Assembly: GCA_000181795.3 (NCBI GenBank)
Contig: CM012954.1
Location: 14,204,182 to 14,268,181 of the forward strand
Length of the DNA stretch: 64,000 nucleotides
Source of the DNA: Trichinella spiralis
Taxonomy: Eukaryota; Nematoda; Enoplea; Trichinellida; Trichinellidae
Direction of reading: 5' to 3'
Shown here: one piece after another, positions 51,337 through 63,596 of the stretch
Numbering within the stretch: the stretch's first letter is position 1
Layout of the letters: each line of letters opens with the position of its first letter
Notes under the pieces: model-generated
Told to the model about the DNA's origin: nothing
Seen by the model: only the letters and a program-made list of their open reading frames with translations
The model's database searches: none
Translations under genes and position numbers: made by a program

Positions 51337-52618
51337 ATTTTTACATATTGAACTAGTTGTACTGCCTAAAGTAAACATGGAATTTTAATTAATTAAAACC
51401 GATATCGGTACGTAGTTTATTTACATTGCTTTGCTTTGAATGTGTGAATTTTGTCTTACGGAAGTGAACATTTATTTATTAAGATGAATTTTAGTATATC
51501 TGCCCTGTAAATTGTTCTGAGCTCTAAATTGAAAATTTGAGCTCGAAACATCAAAACCAAGTCATTTCAGTTCGTACAGTATGTGTAGAATTTCAAGTAA
51601 ACAGCGGATGCACATATAATAACGTAAGTAAATATTTTTTTATGATTGATCTTAAAGCATGATGAAATATTTTTTTTTTGAAAATCTTATAAAATAAATA
51701 ACTTTGTTCATTTCAAGTAATATGAAATACGCTGAAATCGATCTATGTGATAAACGGTTGCCTGATTTTGGTTATACTGTAGCTTACAATACGGTGTGGT
51801 ATCGTTTTGCTTTTTATGTTCTTACGTAAAGCTCCTTCTCATAAATTTGAATTGTGCATGCAACTCATTCAAACTAACATCTGATTCGAAGCATATGTAC
51901 TGGTTAGGTTGTGTTGTGCCTCTGGCGTACAGTAAACTAACCGAAAATTAGTACTATATATATTATGTAAATCGCAATTTATAAAGCTGTTACCGTCACT
52001 GTTGAGCGCAAACTACTTTATTTGCTGTATTAATACTTTTATGCAAAATAGTTTTAATCTCGTATTCTGTTTATTGTACTTTGAATGTGATATTTAAAAC
52101 AAAGTTTACCTGTCTGAAATCTATCCAGTCAAATTCAGCTTAATGCACGTAAATATTTAATTTATAAAATATTCAATAGAGTAATTTATATTATGATGCC
52201 AATAAATGCATGCAAAACTATAATATAAATTGTTCTTTAATTTAGTAAATTACAGTATGCATTCCTTTCTTCCTTGAATGTTTGACTCCAGTTTTGTGGC
52301 TGTTATAGGGTTCCGTGAAAAAAGCAGTGAAGTATAATAATTCCACTTCGCTGCACTTAATTGCATTATTAATTTAGCCTTAACTTTTGCAGTATTTTTA
52401 AATACTTGTTAAATGGCACAGGTTGCTTTTATGTAAATCGAATTTTATTAAGTGTATATTTAATTATGTTGAAGTATATAAATTAAATTTGACAGGAACA
52501 TTATTAATAACAAGTAAGTTTGCATGTAGCAGAACAAGTGAAACGTCCCTTTTCACTGTTTGTTGCAAATATGAAGAGAATTCATCAATGATCACAATAA
52601 CGTTATTGTAGCTAGAAA
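51337..52618. other. Intergenic region, ADO / MED24
   Basis: About 1.3 kb of AT-rich sequence. No gene seen; it should contain the MED24 promoter. A short open frame at 52423-52611 has no similarity I recognise. Confidence 0.55.
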
Positions 52619-55600
52619 ATGGCAGAGTCTTCTATGAACGCCGTGGAACAACTTCTGTTTGATGCTTGGAGTGAATGCTGGCCGGATATTATTTTTATGA
52701 AACAGTTGAGACAGCGAATTGAAATCACTAATCAAAATATTGAACAGTTATCTTGTAAGTAGTCTTATTTTCTGATTTGAATTGGTTATTTTGTATTTCA
52801 GGTTCCGTGCAAACATTTGTAATTATTATTGCTATTTTTTTATAGTTTGAGTTGATAATATTTGAAAAATGTTGCTTTGATTTATTTTCATGCTTTAATT
52901 TTTTTTACTATTCTATTCTATTGTCAAACATAACTTTGATATTCTGTTTAGCATTACTCCTGTATTATGTTACGTTGAGCGAAATGCCCAATCGTCTCAT
53001 GTTGAAGTACATAAGATTTTGTCTAGATACTCAAGTAATTTTTTGTTACAATTTGTTTAAGCTTATTTATTTTGTTTAAATTTATATTTATATCCATTTA
53101 CGTTTCAGGTTGTTCCATGTGTTGCATTTCTTAACGTTGTGAATTCTTATCGCTGTTACGAAAAAGTTGGGTGCATTAATGAAATTTTGGTTCTTGTAAT
53201 TTACTGTCTGGATAAATTAAAGTAAAATACTTTTATGAAAATTAGAAGAAAATTTTTCTGACGACTTTCTATTTAGTTGTGATTTTTGTGATGCAGATGT
53301 TTGCGTTCGAACTAGCATTTTGGTCATGAACACGGTACTTTGGATTCTCGCTTATGTCGAGTATTTGCTGACTGGCAATAATTTCCCGCCCTTAGCTCAT
53401 CTTCTGAGTTTGGTTTTTACATTGAAAGAGAACAAATTTGTGCAATTTTGCAATTATTTTGTTTGTTGGGAATTATCAGGTAAGTGAATGATAATGAAGG
53501 CAAGTTTCGTTAAAATATTACTTCAAATCGTATCATACAGAGTTCCATGACCAGATCAAAGTATCGATTGTTAATATCAAAGTTAAGATAGAGGAAAATC
53601 GACACTCTTTTCCAGCGGATTTGTTAGACAACATGTTGACATTTTTGTCTTTTCTTGACATTGAAAAGTAGTTTTTCAAGTCTGAATTTTGCACACTGAA
53701 AAGCGATAACGAAGCTTGCGTTTTTAGGGATTCCTATGACAATCTGTTCTCTGCTAATCCGAATGAAATATTAGCAAAAAGCGTAAGAGCATCAGATTCT
53801 CGCATTCCATCAGTTGTGATTTCTTTGAGTGGCATTTTTGCTCATGTACAATCTATGAAAGGAATCGCCGCTATGGTCGAAGCATTGAAAGTTGCTAAAG
53901 ATATTCAGGTTTGTGTTGTTGCAGTTTATAATATGTATACAACGTGTAATCAGATTGTATGTATAATTTCACCAGGGATAAAATTTTTCAGACTGTTTTG
54001 TTGCACCCTTTATTTTGAGTGTATATGAGTGTTTTATACAAAAGAAACATGAAATATGCAATTACTGTACTGCTAAGGACTGAATAATTTTCAAAATATA
54101 TATTTTATTTTTTAATATCTGTTTTTAGGGCGAAAGTTGGTTAAACATACTTCATGATTTAATTATGGGTGGCATTCTTCAGCAGCATGATGATTCCACT
54201 ACTTTACCATTTTCAGTTTCCAGTTCATATCTGTACTTAAGGGTGAGTTTGCTTCTTTCAACTATTAACAAGGCTTGAAACATTGCTATTATTTAATGTT
54301 GTACTATTGAGACAGTTTTGCCACATTATTTCTTAGAGTGATTGTCAATCATTCATGATAATTGTAAAACTAGAAATATTTTGTTAATTATTAATTTTAA
54401 ATATTAAATGTAATTTTATAGTGTCGTGAAATAATTTAGTTGCAATGCACTGCAAGCGTTTTTCTTGATAATTATTAAAAATTTTTCATTGAAACACCAA
54501 ATGATCATGCTGTTTTCGTGCATTCATGTTCTGTTTTAGATTCCTCGTTTGTTAAGCCAATTAGTTGCTGAAGGTATTCCTAAGGAGACATTGCTAGGAA
54601 GTTTGAAGCGTATAGCAACATCTGAAGCGGTACTGAATGTTTCGGATACCAAAGCAAGGTGATTTTGTTTCGCGATAGTGAGTTTTGCTTGTAATAAATT
54701 TTTAATTTTAATTTCAGATGTAATACATTGCAAGCTTTTTTGAATGTACTCAGTGAATTAGGCATTTTGCAAGAATCAGAAAAAGATACTCTGATGGCAA
54801 TAAGGTTTATTGTTTTCTTAAATATTAAATCACCAATCAATTGAGCATACGAAATTCAGAGATGAGATGCGGAAAGAGCTTTACGTTCAAGAAGGTCAAC
54901 CAACTATTAACTTGGTTCTGAGAGCTGAATTTACGCTTCAATCAATTGTTAAGGTAATTTTTCTTTTAATTTAGAGTCCATAAGGGACGTGCTTTAAAGA
55001 AAACGTTATTCACAGGCTTTTGATGCTCATCAAGCTCTAGAACGATGGCCACAAATGTTGAATACCATGATGTCTGGAAAATCGTTGCTTTACATTTGCG
55101 CGGCTGCAATTTCAATTGACCAATTAAATTTGCTTGCCGAACGATTGATCAAGTTTGTTATTTTGATTGTCATTTTTTACTTGTAAAAAATTAAATTTGT
55201 TTAGAATCACTGAAACTTACAAAGAAGTTGTACCAGTGGGTGAAGATGCACAGAAATCCGTGCCTCCTAGTCACGATTTATTTGACATGTCGTTTCTGTT
55301 GCTTCACCGACTTTCCCAGTATTATTCAACGACTGTAATGATTTTTCCTTTTCCAAATCACACGTATCTGTAACACAAGAAGATCTTCAGACGTGCCTTC
55401 GACCTGGGGATCCATTTTTCAAAACGTGGTACTTTTCCAGTGCAATTGATCTTGTTCGCAACATGTTTGATCCAGAAGATCTACCCCAACTGCTGAAAAA
55501 CGTACCGATGGATTTGGAACTAGCCAGTGATGTACTTTCACGATTGAGGGTTGGACAACCAGGTTGGTTGAACATCAGGTGAATTATTTTTTTTCAATTT

Positions 55601-57327
55601 TCTTTCCATTTATTGTGTTTTCTTTTTTTTGAATAACTTCAGAACTTGGTATTGTATTATTGATTTGATTCCATCTATTGTGCAAGTGGTATTGAACGAA
55701 GTATTGCTCGACACGATTTCAATCGAAGAATTAAAAGTAAAATGAAATATATAAAGCACATCAAAATAGCCAAATGAGTGTGTATATTTTTTAGCATATA
55801 TTTTCTGGCTTATTATTTTTAAACATACATGGTGTATCTTGCATGTGTAGTCCATTGTTGTGTTTTGCTCAGTATGTGGCTTTGCAAAAGACCGACGAAG
55901 CGACGAAATTGGCTAGCAGTTTATTCAGCTTTTTCGAATCCATCACACCATCAGATGCAGAACGGAATCGTCAAACGGACAGGTGATGCAGTTTATTTTA
56001 TTAAAATATCATTTCTATGATTTGCGAGAAGAAACTGTAAAAATTTTCTACATAATTTTAAATATATTTAGGCAAACGTTCATGGTGAATTCTGCAAAAA
56101 AGTTGTTCTCCACTTACCGAGAATTGCCGGTGACGCTGATGCATGTACTGAGAATGAATCGGGCTCCGGCCCAATTGAATCATTCGTCCGATGATCATTT
56201 CCCGGTTATTGGAAAGCCGGAAAATATCCGTTCATTTTTTGCCGCTTCCGAAAGAGTTGGTTATCTGACGGCTGCTCTAATTGCTAGAATAATTGTGTTG
56301 GTTGAATCAGAACAGTATGATTCTTGGCTTAGTGCTTTTATCGAGGTATTTTGCTTTGCTTATTTCTCTTAGTGAGCGTTACTGTGATTAATGATTTAGT
56401 CGTAAATTAAGTTTTCAGGTTGTTGTCAATTTTGAAATCGTTATGCACTGTGCTTAGTTTTAAACTTTTTGAAGTCTTCCTTGCAATTGAAGAGATATTT
56501 TTAGGCTTTGCAGAAAGTCAACACTATGCAAGGGATGGAAAAGTGGTGCAATTTGAATTTAGCGTGTTGCTTTATTAGGCCCAAAGAATGTACACTTGCC
56601 CTGATACCACTGCTCAGTAATTACGTATTGCACGACGACCGTGATTTGTTCTGCGTAGCACCACGGGGAAATATTCTTGCATTTTTCCTCGTTAAGCTTT
56701 ACTTGATAGCACTCCGTTATACCACTCCAACGGCTGCTGTTGATAAAGCGGAGACAACCGAGTTCTCCGTGGGTAATGGCCAGCTTGAAATATAAATTGT
56801 GCTCTGCTTTGTTCGTTTCATTTTGATAGTTATTTTTACAGATGAATATTCTGTGCAAAACGATACCAACAGTAGTACGGCCGACAGGTCAGCAGTGATT
56901 GCATCTCTCCGTAAGCCGTGTCCAACCTCTCTTAAGTTTCGAAATAATAATCCATCGAGCATTATATCTATTTTCAGGAGAATTATTCAGTTGTAAATTT
57001 GAAGTGGTCCGAAGTGGAGAGCTCTGTCCCACTGTTGCATTTGTTAGCAACTTTTTGTACTGTCTTTCGGAATATTCCACCCCTGAAGCAGAATTGATTA
57101 AAAATGAAGTACCCATGCATTTGGTTGGTGATCCTCTGAAAAAATTGTTGAATCAGATAATAATCACTAGATGCTTTTTTTTTCTTTAGATATTTTCTCT
57201 TTTACGAGCTGATCCAGATATTTTGTCAATGCGAACAGTGTTGCGTTTATTCGACTTAAAGGGTGAAATTCAACGGCGCAAAGCCTTACAGATTGCTTTC
57301 TTATTGAAAAGGAAAAAGCATCTCTAG
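52619..57327 (+). CDS. MED24: Mediator complex subunit 24 (MED24)
   Basis: MED24 is a tail-module subunit of the nuclear Mediator coactivator, linking activators to RNA polymerase II. Twenty exons: 52619-52754, 52952-53034, 53109-53221, 53277-53479, 53541-53667, 53728-53908, 54129-54242, 54540-54658, 54718-54804, 54860-54953, 55016-55152, 55205-55334, 55391-55578, 55643-55736, 55795-55982, 56072-56345, 56505-56772, 56842-56910, 56978-57156, 57190-57327; about 973 residues (human 989). Matches to human MED24 include LLFDAWSECWPD at the N-terminus, INLVLRAEFTLQSIVKAFDA, MLNTMMSGKSLL, DPFFKTW, and at the end VGDPLKKLLNQ and ILSMRTVLRLFDLKGEI. The protein is helical with no catalytic motif, as expected. 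The last intron is odd: protein conservation places its start at 57157, but that site lacks a GT donor (see findings). The rest of the model uses GT-AG sites with consistent phases. Confidence 0.88.
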
Positions 57328-60300
57328 ATACTCGTCTCTAAGAAAACATAATTTTTCAAATATTATAGTAACGTATTCATAATTGAATCAATATGTTATT
57401 TATTATAATTGTCTCGATAGATATCGATCAGACATTTGAGCAGTTGCTGTTCAAAATTCATTTATTCAGAAGTTATTGAAGAACATTATTTATATTTAAA
57501 TATTATTGAAATTTCAGTCGATATGGTTCTGTTCGTTAATATTGCAATAACTGCGGCAGTGAAAGTAGAAACAGAGTTTACTCATTGCAGCAGTTATTCT
57601 TAATGTAGAAATGTAAACATGTGTATTGCATTAAATAGTGCATTGAATAATCTTCAGAACAGAGAGTTCTTTATTCCTGAAAGGCGAAACGATTTGTAAA
57701 ACAGTTACAAAATTCTTTATTTAATTTGCGTAGCAGTGATCAATCAGTCAATGCGTGGGAACATCATTTTCGAAATTTTTCTCCCTGAACGATGAAAGCG
57801 TTTCAGGAATTTGAGAACAAATTATTTTTTGAGGGCTCCGTTATTCTTTTTGGTTTTTATTCCAATTCGAAATTTCTATAACAACGACATCTGGAAGCCG
57901 TAAGAAGCCGTATTTGGCCACAATCACGGATCTCGTACTGATGATTGGTCAGTGTATAATTCAATCTGGATAAATTGTGCTACTTAAACGACTTCAGGTG
58001 AGATTGTTTTTATTCTTGTAACTTTAGAAAACTCAAAAGCTGCTTATTACTTTACTTTCTGATTTGCTCAAAACTAGAGTCTAACTGGATAATAACACCT
58101 AGTCTTGGAGCGCCGTCCCAAATTAGTGTTCATATTCACCCTATGCAAATATATATGCATTTACAGGTCTACAAACTTAGTCTATAATAATTTGATGCTG
58201 AACTATGCCGTCGGCAATTTGGTGAAAGTACTTTACGTCATTCAAATCCTAAAGCGATTCGTAATGTGTAAAGTGTAGTGTATTATTTGTAGGCGATTAT
58301 TATATGAGCATTCACTAATGAAGAACGTTCTCTCTACAGCGGTGCGGAATTTCCTCATTCATGGTGCATCACTTCAACAAATACTAGCATAAATTTCAAA
58401 TTATAAAAGCCCTACCTCTCCTTCATCCTACCAACGTGTTTGCTATCAGGTAAGACGGTTTACATATTTACTGTTTAGTTTTCTTTCTTTCTCTCTTAAT
58501 CACACAATATAAAATATTTCCAACTCTTGCTACATTTTAAATTTGCAAATTCAAACTACAATTTCCTCATGTGTAATGATGTTCATGAAACAGACGAAAT
58601 TTCATTAGATCATTTTTTGAATTTACATTAGTGACAACTGAGAAATTAAAGAAAACCCTGTAAAGTAAATATAATCGAAAGATTCTCAGTTTACAACACA
58701 TTTTAAAGCAAAAGAATAACATCAAAAGTGCTTTTGTTTGTGATGAAGCATATGACTTATTGAAGTTAGAATTAGCAACAAATCCAAATCAAAATTTAAT
58801 TAAGTTTTATAATTTGGAAAAATACATTGTTTTCTTGTAAATGTAGCATCTCGACGTTTTTGAAAATTCTGCATTTTGTGAATTTTAACCAAGTCTCTTA
58901 GCAAACAATGCCCATTGGGTTTTCTTATCTATGAGGAAAATTTTCCTTGTTTTTTGTATTTTTCATTTAATTATTTTTGGTCAGATTAATATTATGCATG
59001 TGAAATTGTACGGTGCAATGAAAGTTAGATGTTCCTGTTGTTTTCATGATTTCAGCTTAACAGGTATTCAAGGGATTTTAGTACAAACAAATTTGCATAC
59101 TAATGCGTTTTCATGTTAGCGTAAGTCATATTATGAAGTGTGTAAATAAAAATGTAACACCGTTCAATATTTAATAAAATTCTGCTCTGCGTTTATGTCA
59201 ATAAGCTTAGTTACTGATGGAAAATTAGGATAGCTTCCAGAGGCAAAGCAGCAACTTATTAAATAATGAGCTATCTTGCAAATGTATTTTTCAGAGACTG
59301 ATAATTGAATAGAGTATTTTCCGGAAATTTTCATTCATAAATTGAAATTACTGGTTCAGCTACATTTTTAGAGATGTTTCAAGTTATTTTTTGAATGAAA
59401 TGTATTATATCATAATATGGTGCATAATTTACGTTTAGCTCACACTACAGGGACTTCTTGAAATGAAATGCATAGGTAGAAAGGGAGTTCTTTTTTATCT
59501 TCATGCTTCTAGGATTTTCGTGCGATTCTGCATTACTCTGCAACGACAGACTTATCAATGATAGATAATATTCATGAAGTCACTGAATCACGATATAAAG
59601 CTTATTCTTGATAGTTCTCACAAGGGCTAGTGTATCATCGTATTGAAGGAACAATGGGATCTTTACCACGTTGTTTGTTATACTCCCTGTTATACAAACT
59701 GCTGTTGTCACAGACCTGACTGATACCCCAGTAGTTTCTATATTGTTGATCAAAGCTTTTGTTTTTGTGCGCTTCAGCAGGCATTTCCACCCTCGAATAT
59801 TCAAACTATAATCAGTACTATCATTTGCATCACCCTTGAAAATGAACCTTGAATCAAGCTAGCACAAATAAAAGTGCATGCTTTCTATCATTTAGGACCC
59901 GACTTTAGCTCCCCAGTTATTGAGTTTATTGATAAATTGAAGCCAACCCTTGATTATAAAACGTGAAGGTTGGATGAATGAAAACCATTTATTTTCAACA
60001 ACCTCACTTCCTCCATCGCACCACTTCTCCCTTATTCCTTTCCCGCATCCTTTATTGTCTGTCTCTCTCTCCCCCAATAAACGCGATTTATTACTCTGCT
60101 GTAGAAGGCACCAAGTAGAATATAAATTATGCTCTTCCGTTGAGCAGAGAGCACTTACTCATGGGGGCTTGGGATGAATATTACTGTTGTTTTCTCTGAA
60201 TATCATCTATTGGAAATGCATACTGATCGTACTAAATGTTGAATGTCACCAGCTCTTGAGGTTGCCTCCATTTTTCTGAGATGACGAAGTAACTGAAACA

Positions 60301-62438
60301 CTCCTGCATTTATTTTTTACATGTGCGCAAACAGCTGCTGCTATCCTTTAGCGTTCTCAACTATTCAAATTCTTCCTTTCCAGTTCACAGTCCGGCAATG
60401 AGAACATTTCTTTACAAACGTTGAAATATCACTTGCAATCAAGATTTCCGTTTCTATCTGTGAATGAATTCATTCCTTCTATATGTGACTCTGTCCATTT
60501 TCCAGCTCCAACGTGTTAAACTGCACTATATGAATCACAATATGAAAATCTGTAAATATAACAATTTATCTGTATGTTCCAATTCATTTTACCAAGGCGT
60601 GCAGCTCATACGTTATTCTAGGAAATGATTGCGGTGTAATGACTGAGTAGTTCATAGTTTTTTCTTTTTATGGGCATTGTTATCTATTGATGATTATAGA
60701 ACATAAATTTGTTTTATAATTGTGTACATGATTGAATTATTTATTTTTTTTTAATTTTTACATGTGTATTACTTGTCATTCATTGTAATTGTCATCTGTT
60801 ACAGCAATTTTTAATTCATCGAAACAAAAAATGTATACTTCTTTAGACATTTAAATCTGCTTGCTTTGTTTAGAATTGGCATTTAATAATAATTTCTGTG
60901 GTAATGTTTACAATAAAATTTCATTAATGTTATTTAATGTTTTATAAATCTCACAATTGTTTTTATTCTTTATATATCTTTTATTATAAAAGAAACATTA
61001 TTTGTCCAGTGTAATTTATTATATCATGTCTTACTTTGAAATAGTTAAATTTCAACAAAGCAATACTATTTCTGGTTATTTTTAGTAATTTTCAATGCTT
61101 CAGGTTAATAGATTTTCATTTCATCTAATTTTAACAAAGTAAATTTACAAAATTTGCATAATAATGCCATTTTACTTAGTAATAAGCAGTGTGTAAATAA
61201 AAACGTAATTCGAGTGATATTCGGTTATTCGAGTGATATACTTTGTTTGTTCTTGTCCAACGTTCAAGCAAGTAAATTCAGCAACGCAGTAATAGCATTT
61301 CCGGTTATTTTTAGTGAGTTGCAATGCTTCAGGTTAATAAGTGTTCGTTTCATCTAATTTTAACAAAAGAAATTTGCATAATAGTGCTATTTTACTTAAT
61401 AATGTGCAGTGAGTAAATAAAAACGTAATAAATTTCATCATGTTATTAAATAAAATTGTTCGCTATATTCATTTTACTGTGCTATTACTGCATTCAAATT
61501 AGGTTGTTCCACCGCAGACAAAGTGGTTTATTATTTGCATAGTTTACTCAGCGTTATATGTTTAATCAGAGTACTTTGTACACATTCCGTTATTCACTTT
61601 ATGGCTATGGCAGCACGAAGGGGATCAACTATAATTCCGCTCTTCAGTGCTATCAGTGAATATTAGGTAAGTTATATTATGCATAGTGGTGGTGTTATGT
61701 CATGCATGCCATTTGTATTACTCTACTAATATGGTGATTGGGAACTAAAGGGTGTCTGTGACTGTATTATTTTTTCTAAATTTTAGCTACCTCAGATGCT
61801 GAGGACAGAGAAGTACGTATTACTGTTTTTTATTTTGAGATGTCTACACTAATAAAATTCACTTTTAGAAATTCACGTCATATCACGTTTAGATCAAGTA
61901 TTATTTAACAGCTATATTATAAAAAGTAAGTGAAGATGGTCAGTCACTCATCGTAATAATTCTGAAAAGTATTTTTGATTATTTGTAATGCGTTTTTTTA
62001 GATTCGGGTATTTTGCTGAGTTGATTTTGAGGCAGACGTGATCACATGATATAATCCATTGATTCAACAAACGATAACAAGCGATAAAGTAGTCTTCAAA
62101 TCAGCTCTGCCAAGCATACATTGCAGCATACGCTCGAAAACTCAGCTCGATCGACGCAGCCCTTAGACCCAATTCCTTGTTCTGAAGTTACGGATCCATT
62201 TTGCCGACTTTACTTACTTACATTCTTCAGAAGCTTCTGAAATTTCTTCATACTTCATGCCATTTTGAAAACTACAAATGGCATATTTCGTTACATGAAA
62301 ATTGGTTTGTAGAGATTTTATTTCATGATATCTTCAGTTGTAGTCTTTAGTATTGGAAAGGAAGGCTAATTAATTGCGTGTCGATGTCACTTCATATTGG
62401 TTCCTTCTTGGAAAGAGGCGCTTCCTGGAAGTCTTCCT
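57328..62438. other. Gene-poor interval downstream of MED24
   Basis: About 5 kb, AT-rich. I can support no gene. A 62-codon open frame at 58931-59119 starts with a signal-peptide-like segment but has no known relatives. Near 59580-60250 the base composition is more balanced without a recognisable product. A duplicated segment lies at 61058-61430. At 61620-61815 there are splice-site-like sequences (TAG|GTAAGT at about 61670, TTTTAG at 61787 and GA|GTACGT at 61813) that could be untranslated exons of the possible gene further right. Confidence 0.5.
61058..61430. repeat. Diverged tandem duplication, period about 229 bp
   Basis: The segment around 61060-61210 recurs around 61290-61430. Shared landmarks are TTCCGGTTATTTTTAGT / TTCTGGTTATTTTTAGT, CAATGCTTCAGGTTAATA (at 61093 and 61322), TTTCATCTAATTTTAACAAA and GTAAATAAAAACGTAAT. 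The copies differ by substitutions and small gaps. A partial relative of the last landmark (GTGTAAATAAAAATGTAA) also occurs near 59140. Confidence 0.75.
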
Positions 62439-63206
62439 ATGGCTCAGCATAACTCAGAGTAAGATAATTTTTTTCTATTTTAGCATTGGAAAAGTTGAAA
62501 AGAAACTGTGTACCGTCGCCTTACATCCTGTTATTGCTGGAGTTCGACTAAGCATCCAGGGATTCCCAAAGCAGAGTATAATGAAAATGGTAAAGTACTG
62601 TAGATTACATCATCGATTGAAATAGTTAACGTAAAGAGTAGTATTACGAAGGGTAAAAGGAAATTCATGATTTTGTAGTTTCGTTTTGTATTGGCCATGA
62701 AGTCTACACAGGCGGTGTTGATTATTACAAAGTAGGAATCTACTCGAATGCGTAAAAGTTAGGATTAGTCACGTTCTGCACTGAAGAAAATAGCTAAGAG
62801 TCTGAAAGGTAAGAAAATGAGACCTGTCTGGACTTGGAAATGAAAACCATGAAATGTTACAGAAGTAAGCTTTTCAGTTTTTTTTGCAAAAATAAGAAAT
62901 GAGATGCACTGTTATTCGTCTTCAATTACTTTTTATATGGCTATTTAATCAATTGGAAGATGCTTTAACCCACTCAGCCCTTTAGTGTTCGTTTGGAAAG
63001 ATTTTCTCACGTTAACCGTGAATTACGTCATTGCTCAGTTGTCTCAGATGAAGTTACCCAGTTTGACTTCGTGCATTTTAATCTGGTATGCATTTTACTT
63101 ATGTAATGTAGCAATGTAGGATTTCCATTTTGTCATTGCTTTGTGCAGTTATCCACAAGCAGTAGTAATCTCAGTTTCCATACAAATGTTTTTCCTGATT
63201 TCGCAG
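62439..63206 (+). CDS. Possible 5' part of an unidentified gene (tentative exon chain)
   Basis: A tentative chain of exons with AG/GT borders and matching phases: 62439-62458, 62484-62575, 62712-62731, 62769-62808, 62986-63085 and 63149-63206, continuing beyond a GTAAGT at 63207. The best-looking blocks read LCTVALHPVIAGVRLSIQGF in the second exon, and WKDFLTLTVNYVIAQLSQMK then CYPQAVVISVSIQMFFLISQ in the last two, the latter hydrophobic as in a membrane segment. I do not recognise the family. Weaknesses: the intron at 62732-62768 would be only 37 bases, several exons are about 20 bases, and the last two blocks are also open in another frame (RLERFSHVNRELRH). It may instead be part of a different gene or not coding at all. 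Confidence 0.25.
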
Positions 63207-63221
63207 GTAAGTATTCAAAAT

Positions 63222-63322
63222 TTTGTTTTTAGATTTTAGAAATTTAAGTTTTTTTTTAGAAATCTTAGAAAGTTTTTAGATTTTATAGATTTTTTTAGTT
63301 TTTAGAAATTGTTTTTAGATTT
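63222..63322. repeat. TTTTTAG-rich low-complexity array
   Basis: The motif TTTTTAGA(A/T) recurs about six times in 100 bases, interspersed with TTTATAG and CTTAG variants. Each unit resembles a nematode splice acceptor. Confidence 0.7.
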
Positions 63323-63375
63323 TTCATCCACACTGGAAATATTTACGCTAAGTATAAAGCAACGAAGTAAGATCA

Positions 63376-63537
63376 CAGGTAAGTATAAATGCAGATTTCA
63401 GGTAAGTTTCAGGTAGTGTTCAGATTTACAGGTAAGTGGGAAGTATAAAGGTAAATTACAGGTAAATGGAAGAAAAGACAGGTAAGTAGGAAGGACACTG
63501 GTAAGTGTTACAAAAAGTACACAGTATTAGGTAAGTA
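63376..63537. repeat. CAGGTAAGT-like array
   Basis: GGTAAGT occurs at about 63378, 63400, 63431, 63481, 63500 and 63530, with degenerate relatives (AGGTAGTG, AGGTAAAT) between them. Most copies are preceded by CA or ACA, so they match the splice-donor consensus. Another copy lies at 63206. The spacing is irregular, 19-50 bases. Confidence 0.75.
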
Positions 63538-63596
63538 GAGTTCCAGGGAGTGTATAAAGTATGGTCATACTCATGCATGGTTATTACACATTTCCC

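Noticed and set aside
52952-53079. Reading through the MED24 donor at 53035
   Set aside because: The frame runs into AT-rich intron sequence and loses similarity, whereas splicing at 53035 restores MED24 homology in the next exon.
59580-60180. Possible remnant of a retroelement (balanced base composition, 74-codon minus frame)
   Set aside because: No reverse-transcriptase or endonuclease motif could be read in any frame, and there are no terminal repeats.
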